Part shown: positions 46,542 through 57,769 of the stretch, one piece after another
Numbering within the stretch: the first letter of the stretch is position 1
How the letters are laid out: the number at the start of each line of letters is the position of its first letter
Source: Rotaria sordida
Lineage: Eukaryota > Rotifera > Eurotatoria > Philodinida > Philodinidae
Assembly (NCBI GenBank): GCA_905250125.1
Contig: CAJNOL010000643.1
Span: 51,881 to 115,880, forward strand
DNA: 64,000 nt
Direction of reading: 5' to 3'
Notes under the pieces: model-generated
Told to the model about the DNA's origin: nothing
The model's database searches: none
Seen by the model: only the letters and a program-made list of their open reading frames with translations
Program-made: the position numbers and the translations under genes

Positions 46542-47219
46542 TCATCCTCGAGCTATGTTGAGATGAAGTATACGAAGTAAATCAAGTAAATAGAATTGTT
46601 TTTGTATCCAACTTCGATCATCCTTTTTTCCATGTTGTTGTTGTTGTTGCTTCGAAGATTCATATCGAGAATAATTTGACTTAAGATAAATAAACACAAT
46701 TGAATTATCATCATCATCATCATCATCATCATTATTATTATTATTTTCAAGAATAGCAAATTGTCCTTGTTTTTCCCATGGAATTATTTGACATGATAAT
46801 TGATTAAGAACTTGTCGTACACGATTTGCTAAACATTTTCGACGACGACATTTTGATGCACCTAAATCATTCAATGAACAATCACGACAAACTAATCGTT
46901 TTGTATTGGAAAAAAATTCATTATTATTTATTAATTGATATTGATTATTATTTGTTTCTGTCAAATAATCATATGTAATATATCGAACAAGTTGAGATGA
47001 TAAAAAGTTCTTATATATTTCACAATCATCACCAAGAAATAAAAGAAGACGACGAGTACATATATCTTTAAGTGAAAGAATATGTTGATTTGAAATTTGA
47101 TCATTGGATTTTTCAAAATGAATAATAGCATTCAATAGACTTTTACGATCTACTGGAATAATTGTTAATTTCGATGCACGTGGTGAAAATGTTTTCATCA
47201 TCTTGAAAAACCTATTCAT
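46542..47219 (-). CDS. Cys-rich 225-aa protein with possible SOCS-box-like segment
   Basis: A single-exon frame. Near residues 45-90, HILSLKDICTRRLLLFLGDD...FLSSQLVRYITYDYL resembles a SOCS/BC-box (S-L-x-x-x-C ... L-x-x-x-L-x-x-Y), which recruits Elongin B/C; this match is weak and made by eye. Residues about 110-130 carry CRDC and KCRRRKC, which could bind metal. A poly-Asn/poly-Asp run, coded by an imperfect ATC/ATT microsatellite, and a Gln run follow. The C-terminus is SWIQKQFYLLDLLRILHLNIARG. The start could be MNRFF at 47219 or MMKTF at 47201, the latter directly after TTTTTCAAG, a good acceptor. It lies 87 bp after the stop of the RG-rich gene on the same strand. Function unknown. Confidence 0.6.
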   Translation of the reverse strand: MNRFFKMMKTFSPRASKLTIIPVDRKSLLNAIIHFEKSNDQISNQHILSLKDICTRRLLLFLGDDCEIYKNFLSSQLVRYITYDYLTETNNNQYQLINNNEFFSNTKRLVCRDCSLNDLGASKCRRRKCLANRVRQVLNQLSCQIIPWEKQGQFAILENNNNNDDDDDDDDNSIVFIYLKSNYSRYESSKQQQQQHGKKDDRSWIQKQFYLLDLLRILHLNIARG

Positions 47220-47306
47220 AGTTTATATATTCGAATATATAATAACATAACTAACATGAATTATATACAGTAAAAAGAAAATCATAGAGAAAAAGAAAAC
47301 AAAAAT

Positions 47307-47993
47307 CTATTTGAAAAAAGAACCTCGTCCACGTCCAAATCCTGACGATATATCTAAAAATTTCAAATAAGAAAAAGATCTTCTTGTTTTTTTTTTATTT
47401 TAATTATTAAAATAAAACTTACTATTATCTGTTATTGATGATTTAGGTGATGTTTTATAACTAGTATTGATTATTGAATCATTTTCATCTTCACTTATTT
47501 GTTGTTCTATTGATATATCATTTTGTAATAGATCAGCATCAATGCCTCGTCCACGACCAAGTGTAGGTTTCGTTTGATTATTAGGTTTTTTCTTATCTAA
47601 TGAAATAAGTCGTTGTGAAAAACAAGAAACTCTTGATGAAATCGATGATGTTGAAGAAAGATGAACAGGTGATGGTACACGTTCATCATCAAATGAATTA
47701 TCTAATGATTGTACAAATGTTTGAGGACGTTCTACTGATATATAATCACTATAACAAGTTTTCAATAAATCAGATAACATATCAGCTCCTTAAATATAAA
47801 TTTAAAAAAAAAACTTTTCTTTTTTATCGAATTTCATACTTTCTTCATCAACAAATGTAATTTCAACTGAATATCGATCATTAGAAAAAACTTTTTTTGT
47901 AATAAAAATTTCATTGGCATCAAACCATGAAATGATTAATTTATCTGTTAATATTTGTCCATTAATTGATTTTAAAATCAATGTATCAACCAT
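47307..47993 (-). CDS. RG-motif 188-aa protein
   Basis: Three exons in transcript order (47993-47840, 47788-47423 and 47353-47307) give 188 aa with matching phases. Residues 1-52 look like a small beta-rich domain (TLILKSINGQILTDKLIISWFDANEIFI...YSVEITFVDEE). The rest is Ser/Asp-rich and disordered, with GRGRGI near residue 125 and a C-terminal GFGRGRGSFFK. RG repeats of this type are targets for arginine dimethylation and are common in RNA-binding and piRNA-pathway proteins, so an RNA-related role is possible but unproven. I do not recognise the family. It starts 162 bp after the EF-hand gene stop and ends 87 bp before the next gene. An in-frame ATG exists 21 nt upstream (MIKIEIKMVD). Confidence 0.65.
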
Positions 47994-48155
47994 TTTTATT
48001 TCAATCTTAATCAAATATTATTAAAATGAATGAATGAAAATAGTCTTTTTGTTTTGTACTCGAATCATTTTCTAGATTAAAAAGACCTCTTTTATTATAC
48101 AAAGATGTCGTCACTTGTGTATAAACATTAAAAGAAATCAAACAAACATAAACTA

Positions 48156-48713
48156 CTATTGATGCATCATTAAATGAACAAATTGATTAAAATCAAGTCC
48201 CTTATTATTATTTCCTTGAATTAATAGTTCTTTAATAACAAGTTCATATTGTTCATCATCAAGTTGATTAAAAAGTGAATTTTCAGATCGAAGTTTATCC
48301 ATATCTTGTCGTGTTATTAATCCATCATGATCTCGATCAAATACATCAAATGTTTGACGTAATTCATCATTTAATTCTGATGAACCAACATAACGAAGCA
48401 TTAATGTTGAATATTGATCAACTGTTAATCCTGTTTCATCTAGTTGATCATCTGTTTGTTCACGAATAGTTGTTTGAATTAATTTTAATGCTTCATTAGA
48501 ATCTAACTCTATACCTAATTAATAGAAAGACAGATTAAAAAAAAACATATCAAAATAATTTTTTTTTGCTTTACCAACAGATTTGGCAATTGCACAAAAA
48601 TCATCTTCTTTAACTAAACGATCATGATCTCGATCAAGTAGAAAAAATGCTTCTTCAACTGCTCGAATAAATTGCCAGTTGGCATTTGTATTATTATTGC
48701 TATTGTTTGACAT
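48156..48713 (-). CDS. Calmodulin-like EF-hand protein
   Basis: Two exons (48713-48575 and 48514-48156) encode 165 aa, close to calmodulin/troponin C length plus a short Asn-rich N-terminus. Four EF-hand positions can be placed. Hand 1 has loop DRDHDRLVKEDD (Arg replaces the usual Gly at position 6 and Asp ends the loop, so affinity may be low). Hand 2 is degenerate. Hand 3 is DRDHDGLITRQD with consensus ligands except Asp at position 12. Hand 4 (QGNNNKGLDFNQF) lacks the first Asp. It is probably a calcium sensor binding one or two ions. The protein heads a tightly spaced three-gene run on the minus strand. Confidence 0.85.
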
Positions 48714-50522
48714 AGTTACTTTTGTTTACATATGTACACCTATAAAAATTGACAGATCGAAAAGAAAAAGAAAACTAAACTGTAAAATCTATTATGACTA
48801 TGGTCATGTGTGTGTCTTACAATGTTGAATGAAAATAAAAAAGAATAATAATAAAGCCTATTCACTTTGTTATAATCTATTACTGTTTATTGTATTTAAT
48901 CATCTATTTTTTATTGAATTTTTAATACTAAAACTGAATAATAATGTGAGTTAGTGTTTTCAATGCAAAATATTATCCTTAATTATAATATATATGATAA
49001 AAAAAAGTACTGAACTCATGCATTATATCAAATCATAGGCCGTTCTTTTTATATTTTGCCTTATAACAAAAGGACAAAAAGAAGAAACAAAACAAATAGT
49101 GATAAAGAAAACAAACGTATCTAATCAACAAAAGCAAACACCATGCGAACTCTTTTATAATAAACATTTGTCCTTCACAATATTTATCTAGGTAAAAAAG
49201 CAAAACAAAAGAAATTTATTATCTTCGTTCGTTCTTTGAATGCACGAAGCGTTTTCATAGTGAAAAAGAATAGATCTATACAAGAATCGTTTCAAAGCAT
49301 AATCAAAAGTATATTGTTTCTTTTAATTTTTTTTGTATATTTTTGTCTTAAAACGATTAAAATGCCAACAGGTTGTAACTTTCTCAAAGCATAGTAAAAA
49401 ACCCCATATATCAATTTAAAATATAACTCGAAATATTACATGTTGTACATCGTTGTAATACATTCTGATAGATTGATTAGAGTCTATCTTCTTCAGTTTA
49501 TTAATTTCTCTCCTATCGAAGTAAATATTTATTGGTAGAATTGATTCATACCTCTCAGATTTCACTGACATTCGTCGAACACGAAAAGAATTCAATCAAT
49601 TTGGCCCTAATGAAATTATGTTGATGTGATCTAACCTTCTTTATCGTTTTTTTTTGTTGTGTTTTTAAGTACAATACGGATCAAAAAAGCAATTCAGAAA
49701 AGAAAAAACATCCAAACATTGGACTTTTATCAATATTTATACAAAACATAAAGTATTAATCATATAGACTACAAGGTACTCTAAACAATGACATATTTCT
49801 ATGTTATAATCTATTATATTATATATGCATTCGATTCGTTTGTTTAGTTGAGATATGCGGAAATGAAAAGAAGCTCTCTCAATGAGCGCTTAGAAAAACT
49901 TGAAAAGTATCAAAATAGCTTTAATAATTCACTAAATACTTAATCTTAATTAACCTTTTGAGTTCCGACGACGTATGGGCGTGTTGGATCGTATGATACT
50001 CCAACTCTTATCCGTTTGTTTAAGTTCAATTGCACATCCGAAAAGGGTGATTTTTTCATCACTTATAGTACACATATAAGACCAATGATTTGTCATTGTT
50101 TGAGCTGTATGTCTCACCATGACCAAGAGTCATCAAGTACCTTTTTATTATCTTTCTGTTAAAATACTCCGTATCTAATTTTTTAACATAAAGCAAGTTT
50201 TATTCAGAAAACTAAAAGAACTTATAGTAGAAGTAATAATGTTCTATTATCAAATAGTCGAACGAAAAATACGAACAATTTTTTATAATTTTCATTTACG
50301 AATAGGATATTTAATCAAGTTAAGATTACATAAAGCAGAAACAATCTGTGTAATCTTAGTGATCTTATGAAAATCATCAATATCACCTCTGTATATACTT
50401 CCAGAAATAGCATACGTTTTGAGACGTTGATTTATATTTTCGATAGCGACTCTTGCACTATTTATATCACGGTTATAGTTTTTGTCTTCAGTTGTTAATT
50501 CACCTTTATGAGGCTTTTTTTT

Positions 50523-50622
50523 NNNNNNNNNNNNNNNNNNNNNNNNNNNNNNNNNNNNNNNNNNNNNNNNNNNNNNNNNNNNNNNNNNNNNNNNNNNNNN
50601 NNNNNNNNNNNNNNNNNNNNNN
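50523..50622. other. Assembly gap, 100 N
   Basis: Exactly 100 N, the conventional placeholder for a scaffold gap of unknown length. Distances and even adjacency across it are uncertain. It follows a T run. Confidence 0.98.
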
Positions 50623-51870
50623 GATATATCGTGTATTAAAGAAAGCGTGCTTAATTTCCAATACCTTTAGTCAATCGATTAGTTAGTCTATTCTTGAAGC
50701 TCGGAAAGGGTATTTTCATCTACAGTACGTGACAAAGCATCTCAAAATATAAAATAATAGACAGAACAGTCGATCTACCAAACTTATTGAAAGTTACGTA
50801 TACTATGCAACACACGATTTGCCAGATTTTTATTAGTCTGTCTGATTGCTTTCAGGTTTTGTATTCAAAAGAGGATCAAAAATTTTTTTGGATGTCTATA
50901 TTTTGGTAGAGCTTGTCGAACTCTATCTAATCATATAAAAATATCTACTGAAGATATGTAAAAATCCATATCTCAATCGACTACGATTATTCAAATAATG
51001 CTAGAATATTTTTGTTTTTTTGCAAAAAAACGCAACATAAAAATTTTTCACTCGAAATTAGTAAAATGACCATACCTTTATAATAAATATATATATTTCA
51101 AACTGTCTTTTTTTCAGATGATAGCTCTTCTCTTTCTCCACAAAATGACATAATTTGATCAATACCTTCATATGAGTTTGATATAGATATTCTTGATTTA
51201 CTAAGGAGGGGTTGAAACTTTGTGACCACCCTTTAGTTATCCTGTACAGTCTATTGAGTTCAATTAAAATAAAATATGAAATATCGATAATATTACGTTT
51301 TGAACAAAATGCTCATCTCTTTAGATTATGATACCACTTACGTTTCAGAAGACATCGAAATTACTATATTCTTAACAAAGTCGATGAATCTCAGAAAGAT
51401 TTTTGATGTATACTATCGAAATATTCAGTTGGCTATATATGAAATGGATATATATAATTCCTGTATATTGATGTTACTATACTGAAAGCGTCAATACACT
51501 AGAAGTTAATTATCTCCATCCATACAAGCCAAGGGCAGCTAATAATTTAAATTTAGTAGTTTGGCAGTGAGACCTTTTATTTGACCCGAACATGTCTAAT
51601 CTAGCTCACTTACAGTACAGACCCTTCCATTGTGAGATGAAGTTGAGATTAATATCAACCTAATAAAAATTCGAAATACAAAAGGTCGACATCATTGTTA
51701 TGTTCTTTTTTTTTCGCTTGGAAATAAAAATCGCTTTTGCCTTACCATCCTTATCTCAACGTTAAGACAACAGACATGTAACTAGCAATCCTAAATAAAT
51801 AGTATAACTTATGTAGCCTATATTTCTATTGATGAATCCATCCCCTACCCATATCACCACTTTTTAACAA

Positions 51871-53320
51871 CTGTGTCGCAGTTACGCGCAGTAGCCATTT
51901 TGCGATTCAGTTACGCGTAACTGCGACGCACTGGCCGCAGTTGAGATTAAAGAAATAGACTGCTTTCACTGCAAACCATTTGCGTTCGCATCTACGACGC
52001 AGTGAGCGCAGTGCCTGCTAAAGTATTCACTTTTCTTACAGTTGCTGGAAAAATAGCCAATGATAAATAAATATCTTAATGTTCCAATTCGATGGTTTTT
52101 AAACAGCAATAATAACGGCTAAATGGAGTATAGAAGGATACATCTCAAGCATACGAGCTCATTTCTTTCTTTTTCTATTACCAAGACATTTCCTTTAGCC
52201 TCTCAAATTATCAAGATAAGCATCATGGATACTTTAATAAAGTATTTAAAAGATAGATTTTTTCACAAAAGAAGAACTCTTTTAAGAAAAGAACGATTTC
52301 CTATAAAGTTTGATCAAATATTTTAGGGCTTGAGGAATCCGACTCTGAAATCGGTTTTTCGAGATTTTGAGTTCGATTTTACTTCAAAAACTTTCTTGTA
52401 AAAAAGAAATATTTTTTTTAACAGAAAAAATTTTTTTGTAAGAAAAAAATAATTTTTTCCATCAAGCAATTTTTTTGTCAGATAATCAGTTTTTTCATGA
52501 AACTTTTTTTTTGTTAAAATATCACTTTTTTACGACAAAACTGTTTATCTGACAAAAAATTATTTCATGAGAAAAATTATTTTTTTTACAGAAAAATTTT
52601 TTCTGTTAAAAACTATTTTTTATAAAAACTTTTTGTGGTAAAATCGAATTGAAAATTCCGAAAAACTGATCTCAGATTCGAATTCCTCGACCCCTAATAC
52701 CTTTGATCAAACTTTATAAGAAACCGTTCTTTTCTTAAAAACGTTCTTCTTTTGTGAAAAATTCTCTACTTTAACTACTTTATTAAAGTATTCGTGATAT
52801 GCTTACCTTAATAATTTGAGAGACTAAATGTGTCTTGGTAACAGAAAAAGAAAGAAATAAGCTCGTATGCCTGAGATGAGCCCTTTTATATATTTTTTAT
52901 TTTCTAGATATTTAATGTGTTATTTTTTAGATTTTTATTTTTTTTAGATTTCTACTTTTTTTTTAAACTTTTAAAACTTTTCCATTTCTTATCAATTTTT
53001 TAAATTTTTCTATTTTTTTAACTTTTTTTAAATTTTTTTGTATTTTAAAAATTTTTTGTAATCCCTAATAAAAACATTAATAAAATGAAAACGTTACCTA
53101 TGTCGTCTTTTTTAGTAACTGTAATTTTTTTCCCGTAACTACGCACAACTGTAATATCAGTGTGACTCGTAATTGCGAAAAACTGCGACGCGGTTACATG
53201 TACCTGTCATGTTTTTATCGAAGTCATGCGCAACTACGATTGTTTTATCGCAATTACGCGAAACGGTCATTTTTTCATCGGAGTGTTACGCGTAACTGCT
53301 TCGCAATTTGATCGCAATCG
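51871..53320. repeat. Compound repeat: GC-rich word clusters flanking a long hairpin
   Basis: Both flanks (51871-52018 and 53136-53320) contain many variants of TTACGCGTAACTGCGACGCA and its complement, including the palindrome GTTACGCGTAAC in each flank. Between them, 52140-52880 forms an inverted repeat of about 240-bp arms: ACGAGCTCATTTCTTTCTTT pairs with AAAGAAAGAAATAAGCTCGT, and AATAAAGTAT with TTTATTAAAG. The centre (52380-52640) is a T/A-run region that is itself palindromic. No ORF. Confidence 0.75.
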
Positions 53321-54048
53321 AATACATGGGTAATTTCAAATAGGTTGCCTATAACTTGAATGTTAGAGTGTTAATATTAAAATATTTCTTTTCAACTGCA
53401 ACTGCAACTCAATAAGAATAAGAGGTATCATAAACAACACAAATAGACAAGAATTTCTAAAAACACGTCTAAAATTCCTATTTGCGGTTCCCATTTGATT
53501 TTTTTAAAAAGTACATTGAGAAACATCAAAAGCAGCTACTTTCACTATAGACGATACTTGAAGATGCTTAAAAAGATAGTTCTTGCATCTGGAAAGCGTG
53601 CAACATTTTTTTTTCGCAATACGTTGATATGTTCTACAGATAAAAATGCTTAGTTTTTATACGTCGCGTATGTCAAAAATATTGCGAGAAAACTCTTTGT
53701 ACGTTTTCTAGATGCAAAAATTGCCTTTTAAAGCGTATTTACATATCTTTTATGATGACAGTAGCTGGTTTTAGTGTTTTTTCAATGAAGGTTAAAACGC
53801 TCAAACGAGAACCGCGATTAGAATATTTAAATGCATTTTCAAAAATTCTTATCTGCTTGGATAACGACAATAAAGTAATCACTTTCTTGAACTTTATTAC
53901 ACTTAAAACCTTATTCGAGTCATTGAAAATGTTATCTTCTATTATTCTCTATTTCTATACTATGATCTCAAATCTATATTGATAAAGTTTTCGATTAGAA
54001 TCATTTTATATTCATCAATAAATTCATTATCTTCACTTTGAATCATCA

Positions 54049-54688
54049 TTTCTCTAATGAGAGAAGTCCTTCAACTGTTCAATCGCTTTTGAGTCGAAAC
54101 TATATGCATCATGTAGATCCGAATGAGCTATCAATATTTTGAAAAGAGATTGTGCTCTTAGCTTATTGCTATGGAGATACTGCACTTTTATAGTATTGTT
54201 TAAATCAATACTATGGTAACAGAAAAACTGATTTTCAAATTTCAACTTGAAACTTTACATAGAGACAAGCCCTAACGAGAGTAGTTCATTTGTAAAAGGT
54301 TCGGATCCTATCATTGTTCTTATACTAAGTTATAATTATGATAGTAGCACGTTTTCAACATTACTCATATAAACCGATACATTTGAAATTCTTTTTTCAG
54401 GATAAAAGCAAATAAAAAATCTTAAAGTTTCACAATAAACTATTCTCGTTAAGGTGTCTATCTATGCAAAGTTTTAAGTACAAATTTGAAAATCAGTTTT
54501 TGTGGTGTTTCTGAGACGACTACAACATTTATTTTTAAAAAAAACCCGTAAAAGTGCAGTATCTTCGTAGCAATAAGTTGAGGGCACGAACTCTTTTTCA
54601 GGCATTCATAGTTTGTTTGGATCTACATAATGCACATAGTGTCGCTTCAAAACCGATTGAACAATTCGAGGACTTCCCTCGTGAGAAA
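54049..54688. repeat. Foldback element of the dispersed family
   Basis: The ends read TTTCTCTAATGAGAGAAGTCC and, reversed, TTTCTCACGAGGGAAGTCC. Inner words such as CTTTACATAGAGACA / TGTCTATCTATGCAAAG and CTGATTTTCAAATTT / AAATTTGAAAATCAG pair across a centre near 54350. It shares end and centre words with 9263-9883 and with the fragment at 828-940. No coding capacity. Confidence 0.8.
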
Positions 54689-54996
54689 TATTGCGTATTA
54701 TTTTCAAGGCCAGTTTAATTGAATAAACTATTTTGTAAAAATTTTTCGCTATTCTAATAATAATACCTTTTTGTCTGTGTTAGTGATAAATACCTTGAAG
54801 ATAGTCGTAATAAAATATATTACACCAACTGATAGTTTGATCTTTGTTGTTTTTTTTTTGTCTATTTACTTCTGATAAGAAAGATAAAACAATGCGTGTT
54901 TAATCTTCAAGAGACAACATCATATAAAGCTAGCAAATATCGTAGTTGTGTGTGTCCTTCACAATATATGCAGTTGTAAAACAAGAGAAAAAAAAC

Positions 54997-56532
54997 ATGA
55001 AGACTCTTCATTTAATTATTTTTCTTCTAAATATTTTATTAACAATTGGTCAATCACCAGATGTACTTTATGATGAATTATTCGAAGCTGTACAAATACA
55101 ACGAATATTTCCTGATTCAAAAACATTTTGTGATGCTATTCCACGTAAACTTAATCCAAATGGAATTCTTGATTTATATCGACAAGAATATAATAAAACA
55201 ACATTTAATTTAACTTCATTTGTTTTCGATAATTTTATTCTACCAAATACAACAATTATTGTACATGATAAATGGACAATTGAAGAACATTGTCATCGTT
55301 TATGGCCATTATTAACACGAACAACAAAACATGAAGAATTTTCATCATTTATTGATGTTCCATATTCATTTGTTGTACCTGGTGGACGTTTTAGAGAATT
55401 TTATTATTGGGATACATATTTTACTATGTTAGGTTTAATAAGATCGAATGAATGGCAATTAATAGATAATATGTTAGAAAATTTTGCTGATTTAATTCGA
55501 AAAAATGGACATATTCCAAATGGTAATCGATACTACTTTGAAGGACGATCTCAACCACCATTTTTTTCATTAATGACGGAATTAGTTAAGAAAACAGATA
55601 AATATAAAAGTGAATTAGAACTAGAATATCAATTTTGGATGAATAAAAGAAGTATTAAACTTGATGATGGAACAATTTTAAATCGATATTATGATGATTT
55701 AAATCTTGGACCAAGACCAGAAGCATATTTGGAAGATAAAGAAATAGCAAATAAAATGAATAATACAGATATATATGCTCATCTTCGAGCAGCTGCTGAA
55801 TCTGGTTGGGATTTTAGTTCTCGATGGATGGAAGATGAAAAAGATTTATCAACAACAATAACAGCACATATTCTTCCTATTGATCTTAATTGTTTATTAT
55901 ATCATTTAGAAATAATATTAAATAAACAAAATGAAGCTGAACGTCGTCGACAAGCTATACACAAATATATGTGGTCAAATGATCTTCAATTTTTTACTGA
56001 TTATAATTATATAAAAAAGAAACCAACTAATCGTTTAACATTAGCTGCACTTTTTCCTTTATGGCTTAATGTTTCAACAAAAGATCAAGCTGAAAATGTT
56101 GCACGTCAAGTTGAAAAATTATTTTTACATGAGGGTGGTGTTGTTACAACAACATCAACTCAAAGTACACAACAATGGGATAGTCCAAATGGATGGGCTC
56201 CATTACAATTTGTTACATATCGAGCTTTACTTAATACTCCTGGTTATGAATCACTTGCTCAAACAATTCGTCAACGATGGATGAATTTAAATGAACGAGT
56301 ATTTCAAAATACAAGTAAAATGATGGAAAAATATGATGTTATTAATATAAATAAAACAGCTGGTGGCGGAGAATATGAAACGCAAGATGGTTTTGGTTGG
56401 ACAAATGGTGTTTATTTAGAAATGCTTCATGATCAAAGATCAACATCGAATTCAATTAAATATGGACAAACTTTTTTTCAATTTTTTTTCTTTTGTATTT
56501 TAACAATAATAATAACGGAAGTTAACTATTAA
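54997..56532 (+). CDS. alpha,alpha-Trehalase (GH37), secreted, intronless
   Basis: A 511-aa single-exon gene. Trehalase hydrolyses trehalose to two glucose. Residues 1-18 (MKTLHLIIFLLNILLTIG) form a signal peptide; this start was chosen over an in-frame ATG 51 nt upstream because it begins the signal. Both family signatures are present: PGGRFREFYYWDTY (from 128) and QWDSPNGWAP (from 393). Catalytic acid Asp272 lies in ESGWDFSSRW and catalytic base Glu459 in GGGEYETQDGFGWTNGV. The second signature, GWAPLQ, resembles bacterial and plant enzymes more than animal ones (AWPP/VWPP). The C-terminus (about 492-508) is hydrophobic, suggesting a membrane or GPI anchor, as in animal trehalases. The gene has no intron while nearly all neighbours do. 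Horizontal origin has been reported for bdelloid trehalases; here it is inferred. AATAAA lies at 56758. Confidence 0.93.
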   Translation: MKTLHLIIFLLNILLTIGQSPDVLYDELFEAVQIQRIFPDSKTFCDAIPRKLNPNGILDLYRQEYNKTTFNLTSFVFDNFILPNTTIIVHDKWTIEEHCHRLWPLLTRTTKHEEFSSFIDVPYSFVVPGGRFREFYYWDTYFTMLGLIRSNEWQLIDNMLENFADLIRKNGHIPNGNRYYFEGRSQPPFFSLMTELVKKTDKYKSELELEYQFWMNKRSIKLDDGTILNRYYDDLNLGPRPEAYLEDKEIANKMNNTDIYAHLRAAAESGWDFSSRWMEDEKDLSTTITAHILPIDLNCLLYHLEIILNKQNEAERRRQAIHKYMWSNDLQFFTDYNYIKKKPTNRLTLAALFPLWLNVSTKDQAENVARQVEKLFLHEGGVVTTTSTQSTQQWDSPNGWAPLQFVTYRALLNTPGYESLAQTIRQRWMNLNERVFQNTSKMMEKYDVININKTAGGGEYETQDGFGWTNGVYLEMLHDQRSTSNSIKYGQTFFQFFFFCILTIIITEVNY

Positions 56533-57769
56533 GAAGCTTAACGTTCTTTCTTTTTCTTTTTTATTTTGTTAGTGTTCATATCATCATCATCATCATTAAT
56601 GATTGGTTCATTTGACAAAATCATCCAATCGAAGAACGAGAAAAGAATGAGTAATGTCAATCGATTAAAAAATCCCTTGAGGCAAAAAAGAAAAACAAAG
56701 AAAATAAGAAAAGGATCCAATTAGACTCTTGTATTAATCCTTGAAACGTGCTCAAAGAATAAACTTGTCATGAACTAAATAATCTCTGATTGATGAGAAT
56801 ATCCTTTGTTAGCATGAATATTAAAGAACGAAATAAATATCAGCTGCTAAAAAGATTATCTATCAGCAAAAAAAAAAAATAGAAAAACTTTTTCATGATT
56901 GGAGCATTTTTATTATTTAAGTTCAATTAATTGACCGCTTCTTTGATCATAAACTATTCTTTATGAATATCATCTTTTTTTGTTTTTTTTCGTTTTTGAT
57001 CGAGTGACAATTTCCTTTTCTTCATTCTTATTGGTCATATTGAAAATCAAAATGATTGATAGTAAAGAGGGAGGAGAAGGAGGTGCTGATATAAATTCAC
57101 ACCCTCTAAAATAAGATGATTGCTATTCTCTCGTCTTTGCACTTGTGCGATTCGTTTTTGATGGCTCTTGACGGTCAAATGGCGCGTACAAGAGAGAGAG
57201 AAAGAGAGAGAGAGAAGAAGAGACGAAAGCAAAAGTGGTCATTCGAGAATATAGTTGAACATCGTCATTTCATATAGGTCATTTGTCTTTGAGAATCGAC
57301 AAGTTTTCAGTCATATCAATATTAAAAGTTCATCTAACAAAATTTTCTCCATCTTTCAACATTTTCTTGAAAATCTAATGGCATAATAATGACTAACAGA
57401 TTAATATTATTGTTGTTTTAGTTTATAAAATCTATCATCAAAGGTCATTTCATAGACAGAAGGAAAATTTCTATTCAATCTATATCTATGATAGATTGAA
57501 CTAATTGAACCCGCCTTTCTCTTATTGATTCATTTAATTAACTTCATCTTCATTGTCAAATCAACTAAAAAGTATAAAGACATTTTTTCTCTTCTAATTC
57601 GGTTCATGTTTCTTCATTTAGTCTTATATACACACCCACACACACGCGCAAATGATCATTATGAAGAGAGACTGTCTCTCTTTTTAACGAATGAATTTTT
57701 TTTTCTTCTTTTATTCTTTGTTTCTTTAGAAAGTTGATGAACAAGAAAATGATAAGAAACGCTATTCGA
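56533..57769. other. Intergenic, microsatellite-bearing
   Basis: No exon is supported. It holds the trehalase 3' UTR (signal at 56758) and a (GA)n run at about 57190-57215. Confidence 0.55.

Larger units (their letters stand above)
48714..54996. other. Intergenic region with assembly gap, hairpins and foldbacks
   Basis: No gene is supported. The stretch includes the 100-N gap (50523-50622), a compound repeat with a long hairpin (51871-53320) and a foldback of the dispersed family (54049-54688). The small open frames show no family resemblance. Confidence 0.55.

Noticed and set aside
48275..48469. Plus-strand frame over the EF-hand gene
   Set aside because: Shadow of the minus-strand coding exon.
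50453..50686. 77-aa frame across the N gap
   Set aside because: Reads through unknown bases.
51300..51485. 61-aa frame and similar small frames at 52123 and 53752
   Set aside because: Random-looking translations; the 52123 frame lies in a hairpin arm whose partner is not open.
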